This document shows positions 17,943 through 26,775 of a stretch of DNA of 64,000 nucleotides, one piece after another. The stretch is taken from assembly GCF_001273755.1 (NCBI RefSeq), contig NZ_LGYA01000001.1, positions 3,179,177 through 3,243,176 of the forward strand. Reading direction: 5' to 3'. Position 1 is the stretch's first letter, and each line of letters starts with the position of its first letter. Below the pieces are notes generated by a model. That model saw only the letters and a program-made list of their open reading frames with translations, had not been told where the DNA came from and made no database searches. The translations under genes were made by a program, and so were the position numbers. The stretch comes from Peribacillus butanolivorans. Lineage in GTDB: Bacteria > Bacillota > Bacilli > Bacillales > DSM-1321.

Positions 17943-20660
17943 ATGGCTGAAAAATATAATACTAGAGAAGAACGCCGAAAGCAGGGGCAGACTCAGAAAA
18001 AGGCACCAAAAAATGGGCCGAAAAAGTCAGCAAGCATGCTCAAGCGCATTTTTCTTATACTCGTTACAATTGGAATTATCGGCTTAGTCACTGGAGGTGC
18101 TGCATTAGCTTACTTTATAAGTGATGCTCCCAAACTTGATGAAAAGCTTTTAAAAGATCCAGTTACTTCAAAAATCCTTGATGAAGATGGTAAATTACTG
18201 GCAGAGGTTGGCAGAGAGAACCGGGATTATGTCAATTATGAAGATATACCTGATCTTGTAAAAGAAGCCTTCCTGGCAACAGAAGATTCCCGCTTTTATA
18301 AACATCACGGGGTTGATTTTTTACGTCTGGGTAGCGCAGTCATCGCCAACGTCAAAAATGGATTTGGCTCAGAGGGTGCTAGTACTTTAACCCAACAAGT
18401 TATCAAACGTTCTTATTTAACGCCTGATAAAACTATTAAAAGGAAAGTCCAAGAAATGTGGCTATCCATACAGCTTGAAAGAAAGTATACAAAAGATGAA
18501 ATTTTTGAAATGTATGTTAATAAAATTTTCTTTGCAAACCGTGCAAATGGGATTTTGACTGCATCTCAAACATATTATGGAAAAGATTTAAGTGAATTGA
18601 AATTAAACGAAGCGGCCATGCTTGTTGGATTACCGCAAAGTCCAAGCCGTTATGATCCATATAAATATCCTGAACGTGCAAAAGAACGTCGCGATATTGT
18701 ACTTCATTTAATGAATAAACATGGTTATATATCCGAGAAGGAAATGAAAGATGCTCAAAATATCGATATTGCTGAAGGACTTCAAGAAGTTGATAAAAGT
18801 CAAATAGACACGACAGCTTATGATGCGTTTATCGACTTAGTAATTGAGGAAGTCGGGGATATGGGAGACTATAACGTCTTTACAGATGGATTAGAAATAC
18901 AAACGACTATTGATAAAGACGCCCAAGAATATGTTTATAAAATGCTAAATAGTGATGAAGTCATCAATTACCCAAGTAAGGACCTTCAAGCCGGCCTTAC
19001 CTTGCTTGATACACAATCGGGTGAAATTAAAGCAGTAGGCGGCGGTAGGAATACAACGGTTAAGCGCGGCTGGAATTATGCAACGGATGCCAAGCGTTCA
19101 CCTGGTTCGACCATTAAGCCAATTCTGGATTATGGTCCTGCAGTAGAATATTTAAATTGGTCCACCTACCATCAAATCAAGGATGAGGAATATACCTACA
19201 GTGACGGAACACCGCTTAAAAATGCTTCAGGGCGCCATTATGGTACAGTTACAACTCGTGATGCACTGGCAAGGTCATTAAATATCCCTGCCTTAAAAAC
19301 GCTTCAAGCAGTCGGCTTGGACCGGGCACGTGATTTTGCTGTAGACCTGGGCATTCCTTTTGATAAGGAAATCACCGAATCCGCTGCAATTGGCGGTGGC
19401 AAAGATGTTTCCACACTAGAACTTGCCGGAGCATACAGCACATTCGGTAACAGCGGAATCTATAACAAACCGCATACAGTGAAAAAAATTGTTTTACGTG
19501 ATAAAACTACGATCAAAAACAAAATGGAAACGAAACCTGTAATGAAAGATTCAACTGCTTTTATCGTGACGGACATGCTGAAAAGTGTCATGAAAGAACC
19601 TTATGGAACAGGAAGGTTAGCCAATATACCTAATCTCCCGGTAGCCGGTAAAACGGGGTCAACCAATTTCACGCCTGAACAGCGTGCAAAGAACAACATC
19701 CCATCTTCCGGTGTAAAAGATAGCTGGATGGCGGGTTATACAACCAATTATACAGTCGCAGTATGGGCCGGTTATGACAACGCCCCAGGTGGAAAAATGG
19801 AATATCTGGGTGATTCATCTCAAAGAATTCCAAAAGCAATATTTAAGAATTTAATGGAATATATGGCGAACTCAAAGGAAACTAAAGACTTTGAACAACC
19901 TGACAGTGTTGTGAAGGTTGGAGTCATAAAAGGCTCAAATCCAGCTATTAAAGCCAATGAATATACGCCAAGTGATAAAATCACTTATGAATATTATGTT
20001 AAAGGACACCAGCCAACACAAGTGACGACAGAATATAAGAAAATGGACTCACCTGGCATTAACGGTTCTTACAATCAGGAAAGTAATGAAATCAATCTAT
20101 CATGGTCATATCCTAAAGGTAATGGGAAAACCCAATTCGAGGTTAAGATGTCCGTTGATGGCGGAGCACAGAGCGTATTAAAAAAATCGAAGGATACTAG
20201 TTTAACGATCCCTAATCCAACCCCTGGAAGTAAATATACTTTCTCAGTGGTAGCTTTAGTGGATAACCAACAAAGTGATCCTGCTAGTACCTCTGTGGAA
20301 ATTCCTGCAGAAGCGAAAGAACCTGAGAAAACAGACGAGGATATTGAAAAACCAGCCGAAGATGAAAATCTGGAACAAGAAACTCCAACCGAAGGCGAGG
20401 ACAATCAAGGCAAAGAGAATCAAGGCGAGGACAACGGCAATGGCAACACCGATAATGGAAATGGAAATGGTAACGAAAATGGAAACGGCAATAACAATGG
20501 CAACAAAGATGATGGTAATGGCAACAAAGACGACGAAGACGTTGTTGATGAAGGAGATACTGAACCTGGAACAGTAGAGGAGAATAAACCAGAAAAACCA
20601 GTCGAGACTCCTGACCCCACTCCTGACCCAGATAAACCAGATAAAGAAAATAAAGACTAA
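17943..20660 (+). CDS. ponA: Bifunctional penicillin-binding protein 1 (PonA)
   Basis: A class A PBP of 905 residues that polymerises and crosslinks peptidoglycan. A cytoplasmic tail with TREERRK (residues 7-13, likely GpsB-binding) is followed by one membrane helix (about 36-57). The glycosyltransferase domain has EDSRFYKHHG; the transpeptidase has STIK at 389-392, SLN and KTG at 570-572. A fibronectin-III-like domain (about 690-780) precedes a long acidic Asn/Gly-rich tail ending in Pro-rich repeats. Translation follows recU closely, and a strong terminator ends the operon. The tail is longer than needed for catalysis and is probably disordered outside the cell. Confidence 0.96.
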   Translation: MAEKYNTREERRKQGQTQKKAPKNGPKKSASMLKRIFLILVTIGIIGLVTGGAALAYFISDAPKLDEKLLKDPVTSKILDEDGKLLAEVGRENRDYVNYEDIPDLVKEAFLATEDSRFYKHHGVDFLRLGSAVIANVKNGFGSEGASTLTQQVIKRSYLTPDKTIKRKVQEMWLSIQLERKYTKDEIFEMYVNKIFFANRANGILTASQTYYGKDLSELKLNEAAMLVGLPQSPSRYDPYKYPERAKERRDIVLHLMNKHGYISEKEMKDAQNIDIAEGLQEVDKSQIDTTAYDAFIDLVIEEVGDMGDYNVFTDGLEIQTTIDKDAQEYVYKMLNSDEVINYPSKDLQAGLTLLDTQSGEIKAVGGGRNTTVKRGWNYATDAKRSPGSTIKPILDYGPAVEYLNWSTYHQIKDEEYTYSDGTPLKNASGRHYGTVTTRDALARSLNIPALKTLQAVGLDRARDFAVDLGIPFDKEITESAAIGGGKDVSTLELAGAYSTFGNSGIYNKPHTVKKIVLRDKTTIKNKMETKPVMKDSTAFIVTDMLKSVMKEPYGTGRLANIPNLPVAGKTGSTNFTPEQRAKNNIPSSGVKDSWMAGYTTNYTVAVWAGYDNAPGGKMEYLGDSSQRIPKAIFKNLMEYMANSKETKDFEQPDSVVKVGVIKGSNPAIKANEYTPSDKITYEYYVKGHQPTQVTTEYKKMDSPGINGSYNQESNEINLSWSYPKGNGKTQFEVKMSVDGGAQSVLKKSKDTSLTIPNPTPGSKYTFSVVALVDNQQSDPASTSVEIPAEAKEPEKTDEDIEKPAEDENLEQETPTEGEDNQGKENQGEDNGNGNTDNGNGNGNENGNGNNNGNKDDGNGNKDDEDVVDEGDTEPGTVEENKPEKPVETPDPTPDPDKPDKENKD

Positions 20661-20670
20661 CAAATAAAAA

Positions 20671-20701
20671 ACGTCTAAGCTTTAAGCTTAGACGTTTTTT
20701 A
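20671..20701. terminator. Bidirectional terminator between ponA and ypoC
   Basis: AACGTCTAAGCTT and AAGCTTAGACGTT form a near-continuous palindrome with A and T runs on its two sides, serving the two convergent operons. Confidence 0.88.
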
Positions 20702-20707
20702 TCGTTC

Positions 20708-21226
20708 TTATTTTTTAATTCTAGACTTTACATATTGTTTTTCAAACTCCCTAAACAATTCACTGAGCTGCCTATACGAATGAAAAAAAGCAGGTCTTGC
20801 AAGGATAAAAGAAAGCCTTTCAACCAAATTGACTGGAATATAAGTAAAGTCCTTTATCTGTCCCTGCCAAGCACTCATTACAACTGGCATTCCATGCATC
20901 CAATAGACTGCCGATAAAAATAAACCAATTCCCTGCTTCATGGGTTCCAAAGCCTGTCCCGCTTTCCTCTCTGAAAATATCAGACCGCATTCAGCTTCGA
21001 TTTTCTTCCACTTTTCCAGTAGTTCCGGGACATGCCCATCTCCATCTTTCCAAGGTAAATAAGACTCTACTTTATTATAAAAAAGTAACTCATATGGGAA
21101 ATTCTCGAGTTGAATCAAACAATTCCACTCATTATAGTCTTCTTTTTCCAAGATGGTTTCCTCATTAGAAAAAAACAAAGGATGTTTTAATTCAGCAGGC
21201 ACTCTTAATGAAAGCAATTGCGTCAT
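20708..21226 (-). CDS. ypoC: YpoC family protein
   Basis: A 172-residue protein of unknown function, identified by its place after nth and by the family-like segments YLPWKDGDGHVPELLEKW and IGLFLSAVYWMHGMPV. Aromatic-rich, with no clear membrane segment. Its ATG overlaps the nth stop codon (ATGA), so the two are translationally coupled. No mechanism can be inferred. Confidence 0.82.
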   Translation of the reverse strand: MTQLLSLRVPAELKHPLFFSNEETILEKEDYNEWNCLIQLENFPYELLFYNKVESYLPWKDGDGHVPELLEKWKKIEAECGLIFSERKAGQALEPMKQGIGLFLSAVYWMHGMPVVMSAWQGQIKDFTYIPVNLVERLSFILARPAFFHSYRQLSELFREFEKQYVKSRIKK

Positions 21227-21879
21227 TTGACCTCTATCCTTTTCATTCTTTTTTTCCCTTCACGGCACAGCTCTAGAAGCGGGCAGGTTTCACATCTTGG
21301 TGACTGGGCCTTGCAATGATAGCGTCCAAAGAATATCAGCCGGTGGTGCGTAACAGACCATTCTTCCTTTGGTATCTTGACCATTAATGTTTTCTCAACT
21401 TCAAGCACACTGTCCTTCCAGCGACATAATCCCAGTCGCTTGGAAACACGCTCTACATGGGTATCAACCGCAATCGCTGGCACGTCATACGCGACCGATA
21501 CGACTACATTGGCTGTCTTTCGGCCTACACCAGGTAATTTAGTAAGCTCATCACGATCACGTGGAACTTCCCTGTCGTATTCCTCAATCAGCATTCGTGA
21601 CAACTTTTGGATATTCTTAGCCTTATTACGAAACAACCCGATTGAGCGAATGTCATTTTCCAACTCCTCTATCGGGACGCTTATGTAATCCTCAGGCGTT
21701 TTATATTTTTGAAATAGATCCTTAGTAACCTTATTAACTAATACATCCGTACATTGAGCTGACAGGGCAACAGCAATCACCAATTCAAATGGATTGGAAT
21801 GATTCAGCTCACAATGGGCATCCGGAAACATCTCACCCATTGTATCCAAACAATAGCGAATTTGAGCTTTATTCAGCAT
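21223..21879 (-). CDS. nth: Endonuclease III (Nth)
   Basis: A 218-residue DNA glycosylase/AP lyase that removes oxidised pyrimidines. The helix-hairpin-helix LPGVGRKTANVV contains the catalytic lysine, VDTHVERV contains the catalytic aspartate, and the C-terminal CKAQSPRCETCPLLELC supplies the four cysteines of the 4Fe-4S cluster. The middle gene of the conserved dnaD-nth-ypoC operon; 22 bases separate it from dnaD. Confidence 0.96.
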   Translation of the reverse strand: MLNKAQIRYCLDTMGEMFPDAHCELNHSNPFELVIAVALSAQCTDVLVNKVTKDLFQKYKTPEDYISVPIEELENDIRSIGLFRNKAKNIQKLSRMLIEEYDREVPRDRDELTKLPGVGRKTANVVVSVAYDVPAIAVDTHVERVSKRLGLCRWKDSVLEVEKTLMVKIPKEEWSVTHHRLIFFGRYHCKAQSPRCETCPLLELCREGKKRMKRIEVK

Positions 21880-21901
21880 GTTCGTTCTCCTTTAATTCAC
21901 A

Positions 21902-22597
21902 TTACTGCTCGAGCCAGTTATAAAAGGGCACATCTTTCATCGGTTGTGTTGGCTCTATTTTCCGGTCCCTTTTTTGATGCACTCTAAATTTTTGTCCTTG
22001 CTCCCTTGCTTGTTCCAGGGTTTTTATTCCATTCTTTTTCCACTCAAATAAAATCCGGTCAATGTAACGGAAATTCAATTTACCAGAAATGACAGCCTCC
22101 TTAAGAGCTGATTTAATAATTTCAGGTTGATGATCATCTTCCATCCACATTGCCAATGTCTCACATTCAAATGGAGATAATGGGCGCCCGAACTCCTGTT
22201 CAAAAATCGTATAAAGACTCTCCCCGGCTTTTTGTACCTCAGCGGATTCAGCCTGTTTCAAAGACTTTAAGAAGCAGTCCATCATTTTTTCATATAGCGG
22301 AGCCAGCGAATATTTTTCCTGGCCGATTTCTTGATTACTTTCAACCACCATTTCAACAAACCCTCTTTGAACCAAACGTTGGATTAAAAATAGACATTCC
22401 GATTCTTGTAATGTCATTCGTTCAGATAGTTGGGATGGTGCAGGAAAAGGATTATCTTTATCAATAAAACTTTGCAATTGAAGTAATAGGACCATTTCTT
22501 GTTCATTTAGTCCCATTTTCTTATAGTTAGTCAACAAAAAGGATGGAATCGTTATCGTTCCTTCCTTAAACCACGCATATAAATGTTCTTTATTCAT
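21902..22597 (-). CDS. dnaD: Primosomal replication protein DnaD
   Basis: A 231-residue replication-initiation protein that loads with DnaB and DnaI at oriC and restart sites. The N-terminal winged-helix oligomerisation domain is followed by the DnaD C-terminal domain with the YIDRILFEW form of the conserved YxxxIxxxW motif that binds ssDNA. An in-frame start further upstream exists, but AGAGGTG is spaced for the ATG at 22597 and homologues begin there. First gene of dnaD-nth-ypoC, separated from asnS by a terminator. Confidence 0.94.
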   Translation of the reverse strand: MNKEHLYAWFKEGTITIPSFLLTNYKKMGLNEQEMVLLLQLQSFIDKDNPFPAPSQLSERMTLQESECLFLIQRLVQRGFVEMVVESNQEIGQEKYSLAPLYEKMMDCFLKSLKQAESAEVQKAGESLYTIFEQEFGRPLSPFECETLAMWMEDDHQPEIIKSALKEAVISGKLNFRYIDRILFEWKKNGIKTLEQAREQGQKFRVHQKRDRKIEPTQPMKDVPFYNWLEQ

Positions 22598-22666
22598 GTT
22601 ATGGACACCTCTAAATAAGTATAACATGAATAAGGGTTTACGAATAAGCTTATAATTTTAACAAAA

Positions 22667-22704
22667 AACGGTTATCTGCCAAATATGACAAGATAACCGT
22701 TTTA
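22667..22704 (-). terminator. Terminator of asnS
   Basis: ACGGTTATCTTG and CAGATAACCGT pair on the minus strand and TTTTTTGTT follows. Confidence 0.8.
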
Positions 22705-22712
22705 TCATGGAA

Positions 22713-24005
22713 TCAAGGATATAATCGATTTAATAGGCGTGGGAATGGAATAGTTTCACGGACGTGTTCAACTCCACTAATCCATGCTACTGTCCGTTCT
22801 AAGCCCAAACCGAAGCCTGAATGCGGTACCGATCCATATTTTCTTAACTCCATATACCATTTGTAAGCATCTTCACTCAAGCCATGCTCTTTAATTCTCT
22901 GTTCAAGCAGTTCTTGATCATGAATCCGCTCTGAACCACCGATAATTTCACCATATCCTTCTGGAGCAATCAAATCGGCACAAAGGACGACTTCTTCCCT
23001 GTTAGGATCTGGCTGCATATAAAAAGGTTTAATTTTAGTTGGATAATGAGTGATAAATACTGGCTTTTCATAACTCTCTGCTATTGCTGTTTCATGAGGC
23101 GCTCCAAAATCATCACCCCATTGGATATCTTCAAAGCCTTGTTCATGTAGGAATTTAATTGCCTCATCATATGTAATCCGTGGGAAAGGAGCCTTAATTT
23201 GTTCAAGCTTCGCTGTGTCACGGCCTAGTGTATTCAACTCAAGCTGACAGTTTTTCAATACAGACTGAATTATTGATGAGACAAATTGCTCCTGAACTTC
23301 CAGGTTTTCTTTGAATTCAATGAAAGCCATTTCCGGTTCAATCATCCAGAACTCGATTAAATGACGTCTTGTTTTGGATTTCTCTGCCCGGAACGTAGGA
23401 CCAAAAGAAAATACTTTTCCTAATGCCATGGCTGCTGCTTCCATATAAAGCTGACCGCTTTGTGAAAGATATGCATCCTCTTCAAAATATTTCGTCGCGA
23501 ATAATTCACTTGTTCCCTCTGGAGCACTTCCTGTTAAAATTGGAGGATCGACTTTAACAAATCCTTCTTCATTAAAAAATTCATAGGTAGCACGAATGAT
23601 TTCATTCCTAATTTTCATAACAGCATGCTGACGTTTTGAACGCAGCCATAAATGACGGTTATCCATTAAGAATTCAGGACCATGTGCTTTTGGAGTAATC
23701 GGATAATCAACTGATTCATGAATGACTTCAATATCTTTTACCTGTAATTCAAATCCAAACGGAGAGCGCTCATCCTTCTGAATGACACCTGTGACGTACA
23801 TAGATGTCTCTTGCGTAACCGTTTTCGCACGAGCGAAAACTTCTTCGCCCACATCTGCTTTCACGACCACACCTTGTATGAAGCCCGAGCCATCACGAAT
23901 TTGAAGAAAAGCAATTTTCCCACTGGAACGTTTGCTAGCAAGCCAGCCGCCAATGGTCACTTCTTGATTGACAAATTTACTAGCTTCTTTTATTGTAATT
24001 TTCAC
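22713..24005 (-). CDS. asnS: Asparaginyl-tRNA synthetase
   Basis: A class II aminoacyl-tRNA synthetase of 430 residues, exactly the B. subtilis length. The OB-fold anticodon domain (about 1-100) contains [24 protein letters not shown] sequence. The catalytic core has motif 2 ([13 protein letters not shown], with R-E-KS typical of AsnRS) and motif 3 [12 protein letters not shown] at 24005 lies 8 bases after GGAGG; a TTG 15 bases upstream overlaps that SD and is unlikely. I searched the leader for a T-box motif and found none. Confidence 0.96.
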   Translation of the reverse strand: MKITIKEASKFVNQEVTIGGWLASKRSSGKIAFLQIRDGSGFIQGVVVKADVGEEVFARAKTVTQETSMYVTGVIQKDERSPFGFELQVKDIEVIHESVDYPITPKAHGPEFLMDNRHLWLRSKRQHAVMKIRNEIIRATYEFFNEEGFVKVDPPILTGSAPEGTSELFATKYFEEDAYLSQSGQLYMEAAAMALGKVFSFGPTFRAEKSKTRRHLIEFWMIEPEMAFIEFKENLEVQEQFVSSIIQSVLKNCQLELNTLGRDTAKLEQIKAPFPRITYDEAIKFLHEQGFEDIQWGDDFGAPHETAIAESYEKPVFITHYPTKIKPFYMQPDPNREEVVLCADLIAPEGYGEIIGGSERIHDQELLEQRIKEHGLSEDAYKWYMELRKYGSVPHSGFGLGLERTVAWISGVEHVRETIPFPRLLNRLYP

Positions 24006-24270
24006 GGAATTTCCCTCCAAAAATAGCTTATCTTACTAAGGAATTTACTCTACTTATTATACCTATAGCCCTCCATACAAGCAAATAAATCACATAAATC
24101 AGAGGTTCCAAAATTCTTTTATATTCTTTTTATTCATCCTTTTTTTGATAACTTATTGCCCTTGTACTTGTTAGATTACTTATATACTAACGTATTTGCT
24201 GATACAAAATGCAATAGTCATTTTCAAGCTTTTGTTTTTAAAATTTATAGACTAAACATACTATTTAATA

Positions 24271-24293
24271 GGGGTGACAATTGAACTGTCCCC
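24271..24293. repeat. REP-like palindrome
   Basis: GGGGTGACA and TGTCCCC flank a 7-base loop, an imperfect inverted repeat in noncoding DNA. Its shape recalls short interspersed palindromes of Firmicutes moved by Y1 transposases. Only one good copy is in the window. Confidence 0.35.
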
Positions 24294-24690
24294 ATATATA
24301 AAATCCACCATTTAAATTTTGTTCTAGATATAATCCTTTACCCTTTCACGAGCTTCAAATCCCGCTTTCTATTTATTAATTCGCATCCTTATCTCTAGCT
24401 CTAGGTTTATAGTATTAACTTTTATAACACCTAACAGCAAAATTAGCCATTATTTTAATCACTACTTATCGTGATAAAGTCCTGGCAACTATCAACATGA
24501 CTTTAAATACATATTCTTTTGTAATTCTTTAGTTAATTGAACTTCTCAAAGATAATCTTGAAGGAGCCGTTTAGGCATAACTTTTATTATCTTTTTAATC
24601 AATATCTGAATCTACTTCACACAATTTATCTAAATAATTGGTCATCCTAGTGAACCAAAGTACATCCTGTACCACTCAAATATTTATTAA

Positions 24691-24738
24691 ACAAAAAAAC
24701 CTGCTGACACCCACTTTTACGCGGAATGACTGCAGGTT
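24691..24738 (-). terminator. Terminator of aspB
   Basis: AAACCTGC and GCAGGTTT close an imperfect hairpin, followed by TTTTTGTTTA on the minus strand. Confidence 0.7.
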
Positions 24739-24747
24739 TTAAAATAT

Positions 24748-25932
24748 TTAAGCCATTTTTGACTTAACAAATGAATGGATTCTTTCAACCGCTGCTTCAA
24801 GCAGTTCCAATGAAGTCGCGTAAGATAGTCTGATGTTGTCCGGAGCACCAAAACCTGAACCTGGAATTACTGCTACCTGAGCTTCTTCTAACAATGCAGT
24901 AGTAAAATCATCCACATTGCTGTAGCCAGTTAATTCAACCGCACGTTTAACATTCGGGAACAAGTAAAATGCTCCTTGTGGTTTAATGCAGCTAACGCCT
25001 GGAATTTCCACTAATTTATCATAAATTGTATTCAATCGACCTTCAAATGCTTGGCGCATTTCTTCCACAGGATCCTGTGAACCTTCATAAGCGGCAATTG
25101 CTCCGTACTGAGCAGTTGTCGTAGGATTGGATGTGCTGTGGCTAGAAAGGTTTGTCATAGCTTTGATGATGGCCTCATCCCCTACTGCATAACCAATTCT
25201 CCAGCCTGTCATTGAATGTGATTTAGAAACACCATTAATGATGATTGTTTGCTTTTTCAATTCAGGAGAAATCTCCGCAATCGATGTATGTGTTGCATTT
25301 CCATAAACCAATTTCTCGTAAATTTCATCGGAAACGATTAAGATGTCATGTGCTATACATACTTCTCCGATAGCCGCTAACTCTTCCCTAGAATAAAGCA
25401 TACCAGTTGGATTGCTTGGAGAGTTAATGATAACTGCTTTCGTTTTCTCAGTAATTACTTGTTCTAACTGTTCTTTTGTAATTTTATATTGATTTTCCTC
25501 AGTGCCTACAACATATACTGGTTTTCCACCTGCAAGTTTAATTTGTTCTGGATAACTTACCCAATATGGTATTGGAACAATAACTTCATCTTCTTCATCA
25601 AGAATCGCTTGAAACAATGTATAAAGGGCGTGCTTAGCACCTGAACCAACAATTATTTCAGAAGGCTTGTATTCTAAACCTTGATCCCGCTTTAATTTAG
25701 CAGCAATCGCCGCTTTTAACTTTGGAAGTCCTGCTGATGGCGTATATTTCGTTTGCCCTTCATTCATCGATTGAAAGGCTGCGTCAATAATATGCTGAGG
25801 AGTGTTATAGTCTGGTTCACCTGCCCCCAAACCAATTATATCAAGACCTTGAGCTTTAAGTTCTTTTGCTTTTGCTGTGATTGCCAATGTTGTTGATGGC
25901 GTTAATGACTGAACTCGGTTAGCTAATTTCAT
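24748..25932 (-). CDS. aspB: Aspartate aminotransferase AspB
   Basis: A fold-type I PLP transaminase (394 residues, subgroup I-gamma) converting oxaloacetate and glutamate to aspartate. NSPSNPTGM, SDEIYEKLVY and the Schiff-base lysine in SKSHSMTGWRIGY are clear. It is the last gene after ypmA and ypmB, as in B. subtilis; 19 bases separate it from ypmB. Aspartate here would feed dapB, panD and asnS products encoded nearby. Confidence 0.95.
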   Translation of the reverse strand: MKLANRVQSLTPSTTLAITAKAKELKAQGLDIIGLGAGEPDYNTPQHIIDAAFQSMNEGQTKYTPSAGLPKLKAAIAAKLKRDQGLEYKPSEIIVGSGAKHALYTLFQAILDEEDEVIVPIPYWVSYPEQIKLAGGKPVYVVGTEENQYKITKEQLEQVITEKTKAVIINSPSNPTGMLYSREELAAIGEVCIAHDILIVSDEIYEKLVYGNATHTSIAEISPELKKQTIIINGVSKSHSMTGWRIGYAVGDEAIIKAMTNLSSHSTSNPTTTAQYGAIAAYEGSQDPVEEMRQAFEGRLNTIYDKLVEIPGVSCIKPQGAFYLFPNVKRAVELTGYSNVDDFTTALLEEAQVAVIPGSGFGAPDNIRLSYATSLELLEAAVERIHSFVKSKMA

Positions 25933-25951
25933 AATAAATTAATCCCCCATT

Positions 25952-26428
25952 CTAAATGCTTCGATAATACTTTAGCCATTCCCCTGTTTTAAAATCATAA
26001 TAATCATAATTAAAGCGCTCAGATTCATCAAGATATGTTACTTCCCAAAGTGGAACGTTTTTTTCCATACCAAGTTTAACTGAAATAATTTTTTGAGGAT
26101 TTAGCTTTTCTTTAACAATGCTTAAAATCTCTTTTTTTGACTTACCATCTTTATAGTTTTCCACTACAATTTCTTTCTTCTCGTCCTCAGGAAGCCAGAC
26201 TATTTTTTTAGTCCCATTTTCTCCCTTACCAATGATGACAGAATACGAATCCTGCCCATTATAAAGGTAGAATTCTTCCATGGTTTCAAGGCCGCCCTCT
26301 TCCTTCGCCTTTTCAAAAGCCACATTACCAGCTTCTTTTTTAGGCTGCAACGCTTTAATATATGCCCCGCCGACAAATCCGATAAAACAAAGGACTAGGA
26401 TAGAAGCAATAATCAACCATTTTTTCAA
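25952..26428 (-). CDS. ypmB: YpmB, membrane-anchored DUF5590/PepSY-like protein
   Basis: A 158-residue protein with an N-terminal signal-anchor (WLIIASILVLCFIGFVGGAYI) and an extracytoplasmic part formed by two small PepSY-like units, ending in YDYYDFKTGEWLKYYR. Function unknown; PepSY-like domains often restrain wall enzymes or peptidases. It lies between ypmA and aspB in one transcription unit. Confidence 0.85.
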   Translation of the reverse strand: MKKWLIIASILVLCFIGFVGGAYIKALQPKKEAGNVAFEKAKEEGGLETMEEFYLYNGQDSYSVIIGKGENGTKKIVWLPEDEKKEIVVENYKDGKSKKEILSIVKEKLNPQKIISVKLGMEKNVPLWEVTYLDESERFNYDYYDFKTGEWLKYYRSI

Positions 26429-26446
26429 AGCCGCTTTTCCCTCTTT

Positions 26447-26617
26447 CTATGTACGATAAATTGTAAATATCGCTTTTTCTTGATTTTCTGAATCTAATGC
26501 AAGTCCGAACATTAAGTCGTCCTTTTTCAACGTCCGATTCAAAGAATCTACAATCTTATACAAATCAGGAGAATTTTGCAACCTGACTGTCGAGATTACT
26601 TCAATTTTACTTTCCAT
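26447..26617 (-). CDS. ypmA: YpmA (DUF4264) small protein
   Basis: A 56-residue cytosolic protein that begins MESKIEVISTVRLQNSPDLY and ends AIFTIYRT. Length and sequence match YpmA of B. subtilis. GGAGGGG lies 8 bases before the ATG. The function is unknown. It starts the ypmA-ypmB-aspB unit. Confidence 0.85.
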   Translation of the reverse strand: MESKIEVISTVRLQNSPDLYKIVDSLNRTLKKDDLMFGLALDSENQEKAIFTIYRT

Positions 26618-26775
26618 AAAAACGCCCCTCCATTTTAACTAAAAATTGTCAACAATCACTGGTATGAATAGGATTAGAAGGCTTTACTACCTTTCACATT
26701 ATAACAGCTCGAAGGTTATTTTTCTTTATTATTTCATAAAAATTCAATTGGATTTATGAATAATCTAAAGATTCT

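Larger units (their letters stand above)
24006..24747. other. Gene-free gap between aspB and asnS
   Basis: A 742-base AT-rich gap without a credible gene on either strand. It holds the aspB terminator (about 24691-24738), the promoter region of asnS, and a short palindrome GGGGTGACA...TGTCCCC at 24271-24293. The length is unusual for this compact region and may reflect gene loss; no recognisable protein remnant was seen. Confidence 0.6.

Noticed and set aside
24006-24300. T-box riboswitch before asnS
   Set aside because: I looked for the AGGGTGGNACCGCG core on the minus strand and did not find it.
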